Assembly (NCBI GenBank): GCA_015499985.1
Contig: JAAAUF010000013.1
Span: 1-64,000, forward strand
DNA from: Haplosporangium gracile
Lineage: Eukaryota; Mortierellomycota; Mortierellomycetes; Mortierellales; Mortierellaceae
Reading direction: 5' to 3'
DNA length: 64,000 nucleotides
Made by a program: the position numbers and the translations under genes. The number at the start of each line of letters is the position of its first letter. Position 1 is the stretch's first letter. The notes beneath the pieces were generated by a model. The model was not told the DNA's origin and ran no database searches. It worked only from the letters and a program-made list of their open reading frames with translations. Below, in pieces: positions 25,195 through 37,296 of this stretch.

Positions 25195-26134
25195 TTACAA
25201 TAAATATCGACTCTTTTTCCACATAACAAAAATGGCTGACGGCAATGGCGTTTTGAAGAAGGGTCATTGGAAAAAAAACGCCAAAAAAAAAAAAAAAAAA
25301 GCGTGCAAGCAGCATTAACAAGGACGCGAGAGTCAGGAAACCGGGGGCTAGGGCATCTGGCAATGAATTACACTGTCTACCATTGCGCTCGTTCCGAGGT
25401 TTTAACAATGGGTTGATCTTGTTTATTTTTCCCCAGGTCTATAGCCGGGCAAAGTATTCATCAAACGTTTTTTTATTTATTTTGTTTATTAGTAAGCTTT
25501 CAAATGCCTTTTTTTTTAATTCATAAAAGTACACCGATTTTTTTTTATTTTCCTTCCCTTGCCGTCTGTAACCAAACAACAAACTGCCATAATACTCAAG
25601 CGAAACTCTATCGTTTGGGCAGCGACTGCCGCTCTGGTCGTATCACTTCTGTCTCTTGGTGTTACCGCCGCCACCATGCAGATTCATTTTGTCATAGCTT
25701 TGACAGATGTGGCGGTTAGCAAGGCTCTCGACGAGGCAGATATTGACCTTGTAGTTTCTCATTTGGTGTCATAAAAATATATACTACCTAGATGCTACTT
25801 CTATTGACAGTTGCCCCTGAAGTTTGTGCTTATTGTGGTAAAATCCACTGGTCAACCATGAAAAAAGGGCAGTTCTTTGTTTAGTAAAACACGCGAGTAT
25901 GCAAGGATGCGCAGGACGTGACAGAAGTAAATATTGCTGAAAGAGATATTGGTGCTACAACTGAGACAACCATCAATTTTTAACATTTGACTAATTTTCG
26001 AGTTGTTCGTTTTTGAGTTCATTGAGGATGGTTCCTGGAAGGAATAGGTTTGACCTCCTGGGTGTCTGAAAGTCTTAGCATCCGTCATTGATGCCGATGA
26101 CGACAATGATCTAAGTAGACCGCGACTGGCGTGA
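25195..26134. other. No supported gene
   Basis: This holds the 3' flank of the recombinase with an 18-nt A run near 25284, T-rich DNA, and a hydrophobic frame at 25559-25774. That frame lacks an ATG until its last 33 codons, so it may be an eroded exon (SIVWAATAALVVSLLSLGV). It is not called as a gene. Confidence 0.45.
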
Positions 26135-26455
26135 CTAGAGTCGACAAAAAGGTTGAGATACGCATGGGCCACAAATCGGTCCAAAATGACAAGCACATTC
26201 ATATCCCAACCGTAATACTTTGCACTGAGGAGACACTCTCAGTGGATGATCAACTGGAGATATAAAGTATGATGATGCTAGCATCAGTACTTCACAAGAG
26301 AAAGGAAGATTTATGATCAAAAAGCACTGTGCTTGTACTTGGGTTCGGGAATCAAGTAGGCTATAGGTTATGGCACCCATAAGGATGAGTGCTATTGTGA
26401 GAGTGGTCTTAAATGAAAATAAGGTTCTATGGGTGCTTGTTTCGGGAATGTTCAT
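26135..26455 (-). CDS. Candidate small cysteine-rich secreted or membrane-anchored protein
   Basis: A 106-aa frame beginning MNIPETSTHRT. Residues about 15-34 (FKTTLTIALILMGAITYSLL) form one hydrophobic helix, a signal peptide or anchor. The rest holds eight Cys, clustered at the end (YECACHFGPICGPC, then FCRL). Such a layout is typical of small secreted fungal proteins, but I recognise no family. It overlaps another minus-strand frame downstream (25852-26202), and an intron inside it cannot be excluded. It stands alone between the recombinase and the broken membrane-protein gene. Existence rests only on signal-like and Cys composition. Confidence 0.35.
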   Translation of the reverse strand: MNIPETSTHRTLFSFKTTLTIALILMGAITYSLLDSRTQVQAQCFLIINLPFSCEVLMLASSYFISPVDHPLRVSPQCKVLRLGYECACHFGPICGPCVSQPFCRL

Positions 26456-26846
26456 CGAGATATCGGGTGCGATGAAAGCAAGACTATTGAAAGACTGGTC
26501 GTGAGTAGGCTAAAAAAAAAGAAGGGAAAAATAACATATAAAGTGGTGCCCAGTCGGTGTTTCCCTTTCTTCTTCATCCAAAAGCCTCAAGTTTATTTCT
26601 ACTCATCTCATTTCTCGCACCCCACTTAATAACAAAAACACAGCAATCATTTCTGCCGCTTCATTTATCCGCTTCGCAAGGAGGTCCAACATCTTTTTGC
26701 ATTTGACAACATGGTCTTCGTCCTGTGCACATATTCAGACACCTCATTCGAAGATTAATGGTGGGAGATGATCGTAGGTTTCCTCCTGTCGCTTGTGATT
26801 TTTGTTCAGTTACATCTGCTCACTCCACCGGAACGAAAAGCCCAAC

Positions 26847-27230
26847 ATGATCAGTCGAGTTTGCCTTGCCCTCTTCCCGGCCATCTTTCTTCTAGGTCTC
26901 AAGTTTGCGATCATCGGTGCACTAGTCCTCATGGATTATGGTCGATTGCAGAGCAAATTCGCGGCGTCATGTCTTCAATACCGAGATCATCTTTTCCATC
27001 ATCTTGGGGTTCATGATGGTCTTTGAGATCTATGCTACCCTCAAGCACGAAGAACAAAAGTTCATTTTTGAGCAATAGGAAGCGTTCGATATCAAGAGTC
27101 AAAGAGGCCCTGTCATCCAAGTCCTCCCAGCTACCACCTCTGTCCATGCTGTCTCCAGCATAATCCACTCCGCGCTCTTCCACGCCAAAGCTATCCCGAC
27201 AAACCGAGAGTTGATATTTGTCAGACAAAC
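26847..27230 (+). pseudogene. Broken small multi-span membrane protein gene
   Basis: Frame 1 from the ATG reads a hydrophobic helix pair (LALFPAIFLLGLKFAIIGALV...). After about 26973 the membrane-like reading continues in another frame (TEIIFSIILGFMMVFEIYATL), then runs into a stop at the codon after FIFEQ, with further readable sequence beyond. The original looks like a small protein with three or four membrane spans. An unrecognised intron could explain the frame change, but no good splice pair was seen. Family unknown. Confidence 0.35.
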
Positions 27231-27479
27231 AAAAGATATACTAAACAATGGTAGATGACTGAACTGCTAAAAGTCAGAATAGTTTCAGGTCGCATTGCCA
27301 TTGCAACCTAATCATTCCTTTCTCTCTGTCTATTTATCAGAGAGGGCGCAGTCGACGCGTGGAGACAGAACGTATTTTTAACATATATGAGGCTATAGCA
27401 CACCTATTATCTTTCATTCATCTTTTTCTCCTCAACAAACAACCACTAACCTACCAGCCAACCAATCAACCATGCATTC

Positions 27480-27745
27480 ATGGGGACTTCCACCTTTCAG
27501 ATCTCAACAATAGCAATTGTTATCTTGTCGCTCATGTCCCTCGGGTTTGCCGTTCCTCCGCCTGGACGCAAGGGCGAATATGTAAGTTTGAAGGGTTATG
27601 AACGAATGCGAGTTTTGTATTAATTGGTAAAGTTGCTTAGGGAATCGTTTATTACAGTCGAATCTGGTTTTTGGGTCTCTTTTTACTACAGGATGACGGG
27701 TCTCCCTGTTCGTTTTGTGTGGGATATGGGATTGGCTGCGATTGA
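27480..27745 (+). CDS. Candidate 51-aa secreted cysteine peptide, two exons
   Basis: Exon 1 (27480..27581, 34 codons) encodes MGTSTFQISTI... with a clear signal-peptide core (AIVILSLMSLGFA) and a short PPPGRKGEY tail. It ends at a consensus GTAAGT donor in phase 0. Exon 2 (27692..27745, after TTTTTACTACAG) adds DDGSPCSFCVGYGIGCD and a stop. The mature peptide would be about 26-28 residues with three Cys near the C-terminus. The consensus intron plus signal peptide argue for a real gene; it is too short for routine ORF calling. It resembles a small secreted effector or peptide precursor, but no family is recognised. A GRK site could allow dibasic processing (inference). Confidence 0.45.
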
Positions 27746-27866
27746 CCAATGAGATGCCTTGATTTTTTTTTGGCTAGTTTTACGTCTCTCCCCGCACTAC
27801 TTTCTTTTCTTGTTTCTTCTCTCACGCACCCTCTCCTCTCTCATCCCAAATATATACAGATCAGCC

Positions 27867-29746
27867 ATGCTCCGCACATTCCTCGCACGCAGCTGCCAGC
27901 CCCAGCGCATCCTCACCAGAACCGTCGCTCCCTCGGCCCCTTCCGGCATCCGCTTCATTGCCACCACCAGCCAGCCCGCTGCTCATCCCGAGGGCAAGGA
28001 ATGCTACCTCGAGCGACTCACAGGCGACGATCAAGGTACCGACAGCACTCTCACCTCTCACTTTTCACACACCAAATCTCCGCTATTTTTATTTTTCCCA
28101 CGGTGGGAAAAGGCAGAACCTGATCAGACAACACCCACAAAAACATCGGCTCTTTGTTTTTTTGGGGAACAAGGACTGGTAAATCACGACAACAACGATC
28201 ACCATCTTTCTTTTGAAATGGATGTCTAACATTCTTGTTTGTCTGCCTGTTCTCTGAATGACACTCAATGAACCTCTATAGGCATCGCTGTCTTGAACTT
28301 CAATAGGCCCAAGGCCTTTAACGCCCTCTCTCGCAAGTTTGTTGGCGAGTTCCGCGATGCCCTTCAGGAGCTCCGTTACGACAAGTATGTGCCCTTCTTC
28401 GACTTCATCAATAGCAAGAGAGACAAAAACACGGACAACGGAAAGGAAACATCAATTAGAGTCGGGACAGAAAACTCGCGTTTACTTTAACGTGTAGCAG
28501 GATTAATGTTCACTTGCCAGGCACATGCAATTGTTGACAAACAAGCACGCTGACTGGTTTTCTTTCTATATTTTGAAATAATTTTGTTTCTTAGCGATGC
28601 TCGCGTTGTTATCATCAGGAGTTTGGTCGAGGGTGCTTTCTGCGCTGGCGCCGATTTGAGAGTACGGAACGCCCTGTGGAGGTTTTGTCACGGGAGAATG
28701 TAGCCGCACAGATCGACCCAAAATAATACTGACTCTTTTTATTTCTAAACGTATTTAGGAACGTGCCACCATGAACATGACCGAGGTTAGACAGTTCTTA
28801 ACCAACTTGAGAGATAGCTTCCGCGAGCTCGAGACTTTGCCCATCCCCACCATTGCCGTCATTGATGGAGCTGCGCTCGGCGGTGGTTTGGAGATGGCCT
28901 TGTGCTGCGATATGCGCGTCGGAGGTGGTAACAAGAAGGTCAAGATTGGTCTTGTCGAGACCAAGCTCGCCATTATCCCTGGGTGCGTCCCTTATCTAAT
29001 CGTTGCTATTGGATTCCTTCTTGTTGGCAGGTTGCATTACAGCGCATTAATAAGGCTTCCATTTTGTCTTAATTGTTATTAGTGCTGGTGGTACTCAGCG
29101 ATTGCCTCGTTTGATCGGAATTCCCAAGGCCAAGGAGCTCATCTACTCTTCTAAGATCTTGAACTCTGCTGCTGCTAAGGATATTGGTATGTTGCTGATG
29201 GGATGTCGACTGGGCTCTGTTGAAGAAAGTGGAGGATTGCATCGCGCAAGGTGAGTTGTTAACTAACTCAGTTTCTCTCTACCAACAGGCATTTTGAACC
29301 ATGCTGTCACTGAGGAGTCAGGATACAACAAGGCCTTGGAGGTTGCTCGCGAGATATTGCCTATGGGACCCCTTGCTATCCGCATGGCCAAGTCTGCTAT
29401 CGACAAGGGCACTCAGTTCGAGATGTAAGTTCTTTACCATGAGGGTGTGCTTGGGCTAAAAGACTTGGAGGATGAAGCTTAAGAATTGAAAACGAGTATC
29501 TAATAGCTGCTTTTTTTTTGTGACCATAGTGATTCTGGATTGGAGTACGAGCAGGCCTGTTACGCCCAGATTATGCCTTCTGAGGATCGCTTGGAAGGTA
29601 AGACGAATTTTTTTTTGACATGTGGAATACCTGCAAAAAATGATGGGGTTATTGCACAATACTAACGGCTGCTGTTCTTTTTCGTTCATTCAACAGGTCT
29701 TGCTTCCTTCCGTGAGAAGAGAAAGCCCGTCTACAAGGGCAAGTAA
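27867..29746 (+). CDS. 3-Methylglutaconyl-CoA hydratase (AUH type), mitochondrial
   Basis: Crotonase-fold enzyme that hydrates 3-methylglutaconyl-CoA in leucine breakdown. Eight exons: 27867..28035, 28282..28384, 28595..28661, 28759..28982, 29083..29186, 29289..29424, 29530..29597 and 29697..29746 (306 aa). All introns are GT-AG and close the frame. The N-terminus ([20 protein letters not shown]) is a mitochondrial presequence. Crotonase landmarks are [18 protein letters not shown] and the oxyanion-hole loop [36 protein letters not shown] carries the catalytic Glu region. The C-terminal EEACYAQ-like helix ([17 protein letters not shown]) and the [12 protein letters not shown] end match AUH proteins closely rather than short-chain enoyl-CoA hydratases. 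Confidence 0.93.
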
Positions 29747-30015
29747 GTAGTCGCGATACATGAACCAGTCAGGACACAATCCATTATCAACAAAAAATAC
29801 ATACAACATAGACTTAACATTTCCTACGATCACATGACCAAAACAATACTTGCAAAAAAGAAGGACGCGCTTGTGATTTATGTTATGAAGGATAAAAAGG
29901 CATAAAATTCAGTTCGCGCCGCTTTTGAAACAGAGAAGACACTCTACGAGACAGCAATGATAAAAACAACAACAAAAAAGAAGCGAACTACCCTGCAAGC
30001 ACCTCTACAATTGTC

Positions 30016-31122
30016 CTACATCTGAGCGCTAGAAGCCTCATTACGGGCCAAGTTCTCAAAGAGGCTCTTGGCGTTCTTGACGCTCTGGACACTCTCCTGG
30101 CTGACACCCAACCGGTCGTTTTCGTCGCTGTTCCTGCTGTAATCCGAAGACGACTCAGACGAGTTCGGGGCACTTTTGGCCATTCCTCCAAACATCTTGG
30201 CGCTCCCACGAGTCTCGTTCTCTGTCAACTCGTGGCTCATCTTCCGACGAGGAGTTGGGCGGAGTGGACGGGAGGCGGTCGAGAGAGAGTAAGCGCCGCA
30301 GACGCCGCGGGGTTCGGCATTGTTGTGGCCCTTGACGACGTGGGCGATGTCCTCATGAGATTTCTCATCGACATCCTTGAACTTTTGGACCATGTCGCGG
30401 ACATTGCACTTCTTGAATCCGCCTGTGCGTGTATGGGCTGCACCGCCAAACATTCGGATCCGATTCGAGATGGAGTCTGTCTCGGGGATCTCGACGGCGA
30501 CGGCCTTGAGTGCTGCGGCGGCGTTCTCTGCGGCTTGCTTCTTCTTAAGGGCGAGACTGGCGGCGGAGAGGCCACGAGCTTGTGCGGCGGTGGGAACGCC
30601 GGAGAGGATGGCGCGTTGAGGAACCCCAGAGGCGATCTTTTCGGTGGTAGCGGTTGCCACGGTCGATGAGACGGGTCTGGCAGCAAGTGTGGGTGAGGCC
30701 TCGACGACTTCGGGCTTTGTCTCTTCCTTCTCTTCCAAGTGCCCGCTGTGCTCCTCCTCCTGCTGCTCCTGGGTGGTCTCCTCGTGGTCCTCAGTCTCAT
30801 CGTCAAGGGTTGTAGCAGCAGAAACCTTCTCTGCTAGAGCCTCAACCTCGTTATTAACAGTCTCAGCATTAACCTCCTCGTCTTCCTGATCCTGCTCATA
30901 CCGTTTTTCGTTGTCAGTATGGTCTTCCTGTGCGATGGTCTCAGCATTGACTTCCTCTGCAACTTCTGCAACCTCAGTCGCGGTATGCTCGACCAACTCG
31001 GCCGTCGACGAGATCTCAACATGTCTCAAGAGAGTACCCCCCAGGAGTTGATTCCCAAACCCCAAGCTTCCGTTGGTGCAGGGGCTCAAGGGGAGAACAT
31101 CCAAAGATTCAGTGTTAACCAT
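30016..31122 (-). CDS. Acidic Glu-rich protein with two MFGG motifs, unknown function
   Basis: A 368-aa intronless frame that I do not recognise. Residues about 40-150 are highly acidic and heptad-like (EVAEEVNAE..., EEHSGHLEEKEE), probably a coiled coil or a disordered acidic tract. An Ala/Lys-rich helix follows (LKKKQAAENAAAALKAV). A basic segment around MFGGAAHTRTGGFKKC then leads to NVRDMVQKFKDVDEKS. A second MFGG (SAKMFGGMAKSAPN) lies in the Ser-rich C-terminal part. The repeated MFGG with nearby basic residues looks like a duplicated short binding motif. It converges with the AUH gene across a 269-bp gap. The coding quality (long frame, protein-like composition) is good; function is not assigned. 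Confidence 0.65.
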   Translation of the reverse strand: MVNTESLDVLPLSPCTNGSLGFGNQLLGGTLLRHVEISSTAELVEHTATEVAEVAEEVNAETIAQEDHTDNEKRYEQDQEDEEVNAETVNNEVEALAEKVSAATTLDDETEDHEETTQEQQEEEHSGHLEEKEETKPEVVEASPTLAARPVSSTVATATTEKIASGVPQRAILSGVPTAAQARGLSAASLALKKKQAAENAAAALKAVAVEIPETDSISNRIRMFGGAAHTRTGGFKKCNVRDMVQKFKDVDEKSHEDIAHVVKGHNNAEPRGVCGAYSLSTASRPLRPTPRRKMSHELTENETRGSAKMFGGMAKSAPNSSESSSDYSRNSDENDRLGVSQESVQSVKNAKSLFENLARNEASSAQM

Positions 31123-32047
31123 TGTTATTGCACTTGTTGTAGGGAGTGTGTCAGTGCCGCGTTGTGTTTAGTCAAAATTTAGAGAGAAAGGAAGAGAAAA
31201 GGACGCGAGATCTGCGTGTGACTGTACGTGCGTGAGTAGGGTGTATATGCGCAGAGATTGTAACAAACCAAGAGGAAGAAGGAAGAAAGGACAGGTGGTT
31301 AAGACGAATTGTTTTCGTTCATCACTTTTTATAGCTGAATGCAGAAGCTAGTAACGGTCATATATTATTCTTATTCCCTCCAACCTGCATGAAACTCGCT
31401 CTGCTGGGCTAGTTTACAACGGACACCCCCCTCTCCCTGTCCCTCTCCCTCTCTCTCTTAACAATTGAAACTTTCGAGCCCAGAATCGACTGGAACACCG
31501 GATTAAGATCATCCAAGACTACAAGCGAGAGAGCTCTAAACCGATCCGCTGATAATTCTTCAGTCTAGTAATGAATGACATCTCTTGCACTTCTCTTTCC
31601 TTTCTGTTTCCCTTTTTATGCGTTGCAGATTTTTCATTATTTTATCATGAGAGGTTAGACAGACAAGAAAATAATAATAGAGTTGGCAAAGAAAATGTCC
31701 GACACCGAACAATAAAATACAAGATCGGCATTGATCAATCAGGATGTGACTAACAAGAATGATCAATCATATATGCCACAAACAGGGACAGTGACACGAG
31801 GCATGAAAGAGAAAGCAACGGCTTTGTGTAGTAGATGTAACTGGATAGAAGCAGCTCACAAGCGCATCCATAACAAAGGATAGGCACATACGGAAGAAAT
31901 AATCCTAATGTCGAGGAGAAAGAAAAAAATTCAGCTTTTCACTTCCTTTTATTCTTTGAGAAAAAAAAAAAACGAGTGTCCTTCCCATTGGCAGCCAAAA
32001 ACGAGTGGCTGTGTTAATTTGGTTTATATTAGCCTATGCAAAGTCAC
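31123..32047. other. Intergenic, no gene seen
   Basis: The 5' flank of the acidic-protein gene, a CCCTCTCCCTCT-type C/T tract near 31430-31460, and the 3' flank of the first ABC transporter. Frames here are short and unsupported. Confidence 0.55.
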
Positions 32048-35000
32048 CTAACCTGACGTGACTTCACCGGCCTGTTCCGCCAATCTATAAAACAAGGACT
32101 CTTTCCTTTTTAGCAACTCACTCGGGGATTCATACTCCTCAACCTGCCCCTTCTCCAGAACCAAAATCTTGTCAGAGTCCATGACGGTCTTGATGCGATG
32201 GGCAATCGTCAAAATCGTTCTATCCTTGAACTCCTCGCGGATAGTCCGCTGAATTAACTCGTCCGTCTCAACATCCACAGCCGCAGTGGCTTCGTCCAGC
32301 ACCAAGATCTTGGTCTTGCGAAGCAACGCTCGGGCCAGACAGATCAGCGATCGCTGCCCTACAGAGAAGTTGTCACCATTCTGCGTCACCTCATACGACA
32401 ACCTACCAGGCATCGTGGAGATATAAGCCTTCAAATGGGCTCGATCGAGAGCTTTCCAAATCTCGGCATCAGTCGCTTGGTCAAAGGGATCCAGGTTATC
32501 GCGGACAGTGCCGACAAAGAGAGTGGGGTCTTGAGGGATGATGGCAAGGTGCTGACGGAGAGTCTCCAGCCCTACAGTAGAGATGTCGACACCATCGATC
32601 CAGATCGACCCGCCATCCTCCTCGACTTCTACCTTCTCCAGGCAAGCGACCTGTGCCTTCTTGGCAGGATCGTCATCCATGTCGACCCCATTGTGGCTGG
32701 CCTTGGCCCAGTGGCTGTTGGCGGCCTCGATGATACGGAACAGGGCCAAGGTCAACGAAGACTTGCCAGCACCAGTACGTCCAACAATGCCAACCTTCTC
32801 ACCTGGCAGAACCTCGAACGAGACCTTCTTGAGGACCAGATCCATACCCTGGCGGTAGCGAGTCGAGTAAGACTTGAACGAAAGATGTCCCTCACCGGGC
32901 CAGTTCTCGGGAACAGTGACGTTGGTAAAGTTAGGTGCCTCCTGGTTCTTGTTGGCATACTCATCGATTCTCTCAACAGCAACCATCTCGAACTGGACCT
33001 CGCAGAGGCAGCGAACAAGCCAAGTGATATCGACCGTGATGTTCAGGGCATAGGCAAGCGACATGCCGACCATGCTGGGGTTGACGCTGTTGCGAGCCAA
33101 GACGGCAAACAAAGAGGCGGCAAGGACAATGACCGATCCGAGGGACTCGAGACGGACGTTCAACCAGCGGCTACCGACGGCCCAAACAAAGTGGGCGTTT
33201 GATGCCAGATCTGAACGGGAGGCGTTGTTGGCAATGAAGCGTTCGTTGCAACGAAGGGCACGAATGGTCGAAACACCAGACAAGGTCTCCGAGAAATGTT
33301 GGTACAGGGGCGACTTGGCGACAGACTCGATACGCTTGAAGGCACGGGAGGAGGCAATGTAATAGGTCATCGTAAAGCCGTAAATAATAAAGATGGGAGG
33401 GACGATGGCCAAGAACACGGGAGTCGTGACAGAAATGACAATCAAACTGCCAGTGACAGAGACACCACAAAAGAACATGTCGTGGAAAGACCAGGGGAGT
33501 TTCTCGTCAATACTGAAGATATCGGACGAGAAACGGTTGATGATACGACCCGTGGGGGTAGTGTCGAAGAAGGACATGGGCAAACGGAGAATATTGTTCA
33601 GAAGCATGTTGTGGAGCTGCTTCGAGGCGCGGACACCGGCAGAGACCATGGTGGTGTATGAAGTCCAGACGATCAACAGCATGAAAATGACGACCAAAGC
33701 GGCATAGACGCCCATGTAGTAGCCGATAGTGTGGGTAGAGGTCTTGGCGACGTTGACCCAGTGCTCGAGCCAGGTGTTGGTTCCGATCTGGCAGCCCTGG
33801 ATGATGCAAAACAAAATAAGGATCTGAATGACATTAAACATACCACTATTATACGGAAAAACGTAAACAAGGAGATTTGTCAGAATGCAACGAATTTGAA
33901 GTCATTACGTCGATCTAAGAAACAAGCAGGGGTGTAAACGACGACTTACGCGGAGTTGGCGTAGATCTTGAAGACGTTCCACTGAATACCTCCAACCTTC
34001 ATCGTCTCCTCCTCAGTCAGGTCAGCATTCTCGTCCAACTTATCGTCAACCTTCTCGATCTTAGACTCGGTGGTGGTGGGACCAGCACTGATCTCGACTT
34101 CGTTGATAGTTTCGGCTTCACAGTCAGAATCGTCCTTCTCCTTGCGGGCGACAGAATAATCCTGAATGAGCTGGTAGAAGGCGTTCCTAGCGTCAAGTAG
34201 CTCCTGGTATCTGCCGGTCTCGCTGATCTCGCCGTCCTTGATAACAACAATCTGGTCGACCTCGCTCAAATGGTGAATGCCGTGGGTGACTAAAAGTCGC
34301 GTCTTGTTCTTCAACAATCCACTGGGTCCAATCAGGTTTTGCCACAGATGATGGTCAACATGCGCATCAACGGCACTCAGAGGATCGTCCAGAAGGTAAA
34401 TGTCAGCGTCCTGGTAGGCGGCACGAGCAAGCGAAACACGCTGCTTCTGGCCACCCGACAGGTTGATTCCACGCTCGCCAATCTCCGTCTGGTCGCCGGC
34501 AGGGAGCATCTCGATGTCGGGTTCAAGTCCAGCGGCGTACACGATGCGGTCATACTTGTCCTGATCAAAGGAAAGACCAAAGACAATGTTATCTTTGACG
34601 GTGGCGTTGATGATCCAAGTCTGTTGAGGGGCATAGGCGACACGACCTGACATTCTAACCGTTCCGTGGCGCTTGTACATATCTCCGATCATGGCGTTGA
34701 AGAGCGAAGTCTTGCCCTGACCGACACGACCGACTATGGCTGTAAGGTTTCCGCGGTCAACCGAAAGGGTGACATTCTTGAGGGTGGGCTCATAGTTGCG
34801 TTCGACAGATTCGGCACGGACAGGGACAGGCAAACCAGCCTCCTTAGCCTCCTTAGCTTCCAGCTTACGCTTCCTGGCCTCCTTCTTCTCCCGGACTTTC
34901 ATCTGCTTCTCAGTCTCCTCTTCGGGTCCATCTTTGTCCCAGGCAAAGACACCACCCTTAATCTCGATGACAGATTGGGCAGGGTTCTTGGGCAAGTCAT

Positions 35001-37186
35001 CTGAGCGTTCGATCTGGTCATCAGCGAGCTCCTCGGACAACAGGTAGGCCTGGATACGACGGGTGGCGACGATGAGGCCGATGGTTTCTCCCAAGATGTA
35101 GGAAAGCATACCGATAGGTCGGTTAAGCATTCCAAAGAGAGTAATCGAGACAAAGATGGTCTGAGAATTGATGTCTCCGGGTGTGAATCCTGGGCCTCCG
35201 ACGGTGGCGTAGATACTGAAGGAGACAAGAGCAATCAACAGGGTCATCGAACTGAACATGATGGTCATGAACGAGAAGGCAATTCCCATCTTGCGCAAGA
35301 TCGAGAGCTCGCGATTACGGTACACTGCAATCTTGTTGCGGAACGAGGATTCCCTATTAGCGGTGAAAGGAGGAAGGAAAGTTAGATTTCAAGAGTGCTG
35401 CCAATTAACAGGGCTTAGGGTCATACCCCCATACCCCACATCAAAATTGACATACCAGCCATAGAGCTTGACGATCTTGATTCCTGACAGGACTTCATTA
35501 ACCAAACGAATGCGGTTGTCCTAAATACATAAAAACAAAAACAAAAGGTCAGCTTACATCGTTCACCCGCGCTTCAACATCAAACTAATAGCCATAAAGA
35601 GACAAAAAGTGACATACCATAGCAGTGAGCTTAGCGTCCTTGGCCTTTGAGAAGAAGGCAGCGATCCAGCCCTGGAGAGGAGTGACAGCAATGATAGTAA
35701 CCAATCCAGCAAGTGCAGCCCACCCTAGCTGACGGTACAACAACCAAAGCGCAATACAGATCTCCAGGGGAACCGATAACCAGAAGGGAGTCAAGGGCAA
35801 GGCCTGCGACCATCTCTCTGCATCGACCGACATGTGGTTGTTAATCTCTCCGGGTGTCTGGGTCTGTCTGGCGGCGGGAGAGAGCTTTAGAGCTTTGCGG
35901 TAGATCATGGAAATCAGGGCGGTACGGGCCTCGATACCCATGTTCATGATCAGCTGGTTGTACTGACCCTCCATCAGCGCACTCATGATTGTCGCAAAGA
36001 ACATGCCGAACGACAAGATGATTCCGAGCGCCACGGGTTGAGGCGCATCTGTCGAGAAAGAGTTTGTGAATGACAACAGCTGGTTCATCAACTCGGGAGC
36101 AACGAACAGCAGCACAGACGCCAAGAACCTGTAAATAAGGACAGGAACCCATTGAGGTCCATAGGCCACAAGAAGTAACTTCATCAACTGAGGCTCCTTT
36201 CCCTTGGCAGCGCGCTTAGCAAGATGCGCATCCCACTTGTCAGAAAGGTACGAGTACGAAAATTTGGTCTTAATCCTGTGAGGCATCATTCCTTGAACAT
36301 CAGCTGCCTGCAGAGGTCGCTTATATCCGTCCGAGATGAGGTGTTGGATGTAGTGGAACCAATAGCGTGAAAAAATGTTGGCCTTCTCGTAGGAGCTGGC
36401 GTTGCTGTCTTGCTGAACATGGGTCTTTCCACGTGGCCATGCCTCTACTGCAAATCCAAGCACGATGGATCCATAGTAGACGTAGTAGAGGGTGGTCGAT
36501 GACCCTGAGGAAAGGGCGCTGAGGGTGCGGGTGGTAATGGCTCCTGCGACGATTGAGAGGAGGTAGTAGGAGTAGATGGCGGTTGACGAGCGAATCTCGT
36601 AGCGGTGTTCGAATCTGTTAAGAATTATGGCAAACAGCTAGATTACAGAAGGTCGATTTGTTAGCCTTTTGTGCGCCTGTGTGAACTGCCCTCGCCGGAG
36701 ATATGCAAGAAAAATGACAAAATAACAAAACGTACCCATGCAGTAGCCATGGATGCGCTAGCGAGCACAGTGGCAGGTGAATATGGATCCTCGCTTCCAG
36801 ACAATGCTGCTCTAACAATAAGGGCAACCGTAGAAACCAACATGAAGGATTGTCCCAGCCAATAGATCAAGTTTGTTCTGCCTAGTCCATGGGCTTGTCC
36901 GCTCCTGTAGAGTGTCCATGTACGGTAAGAGAAGGCAGCGATGGCCAAGCAAGCAGGGAGTGTTAAGAGGATTGTGGATTCGAAGCAAGGGGTGAGATCG
37001 ATCCTGTTGGGTGATGTGGGACCCTATTGTTGAATTTTAACAGCAAGAACAAAAAGGGTGAGACTCGAGATTTCAACAAAAAATGTATGAAAGGGAGGAA
37101 TGCCAGATCCCTAAGAATGTCTGTCCCTAAAGTATCAAGATATCCCTTACCCATCCTTCTTGGTCTCCGCAGTACCCGGAACTCAT
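32048..37186 (-). CDS. Full-length ABCC (MRP/Ycf1-type) transporter, copy 1
   Basis: ATP-driven exporter of conjugates or metals, probably in the vacuolar or plasma membrane. Six exons on the minus strand: 37151..37186, 36736..37023, 35618..36637, 35456..35520, 33950..35353 and 32048..33845 (1536 aa, normal for the family). An N-terminal TMD0 is indicated by the CFESTILLTLP start and several spans. NBD1 has Walker A GRVGQGKTS, signature [16 protein letters not shown] and [19 protein letters not shown]2 has GRTGAGKSS, FSVGQRSLICLARALLR and ILVLDEATAAVDVETD. A charged Lys/Glu-rich loop precedes NBD1. The adjacent paralog at 39-44 kb has matching intron positions at several sites, which supports the exon model. 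Substrate cannot be read from sequence. Confidence 0.94.
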
Positions 37187-37288
37187 GGTGATATGCCCAG
37201 GGTGAGAAACAAAATAAAGGAAAAGGGTAAGGAAGGGAAGGAGAGGTAGGATTGGAGTAAAAGTGGGTGCGAGGGAGGATGGGGAAGG

Positions 37289-37296
37289 TATTTATA
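37289..37296 (-). promoter_or_regulatory. TATA box of ABCC copy 1
   Basis: TATAAATA on the minus strand, about 103-110 bp upstream of the start codon, next to a 20-nt A run. Confidence 0.45.

Noticed and set aside
25559..25774. 71-codon hydrophobic frame
   Set aside because: It has no ATG before the last 33 codons and no upstream exon with a matching splice site was found.
32435..33202. 255-codon plus-strand frame inside ABCC copy 1
   Set aside because: Antisense shadow of NBD2; the minus-strand protein is a clear match to the family.
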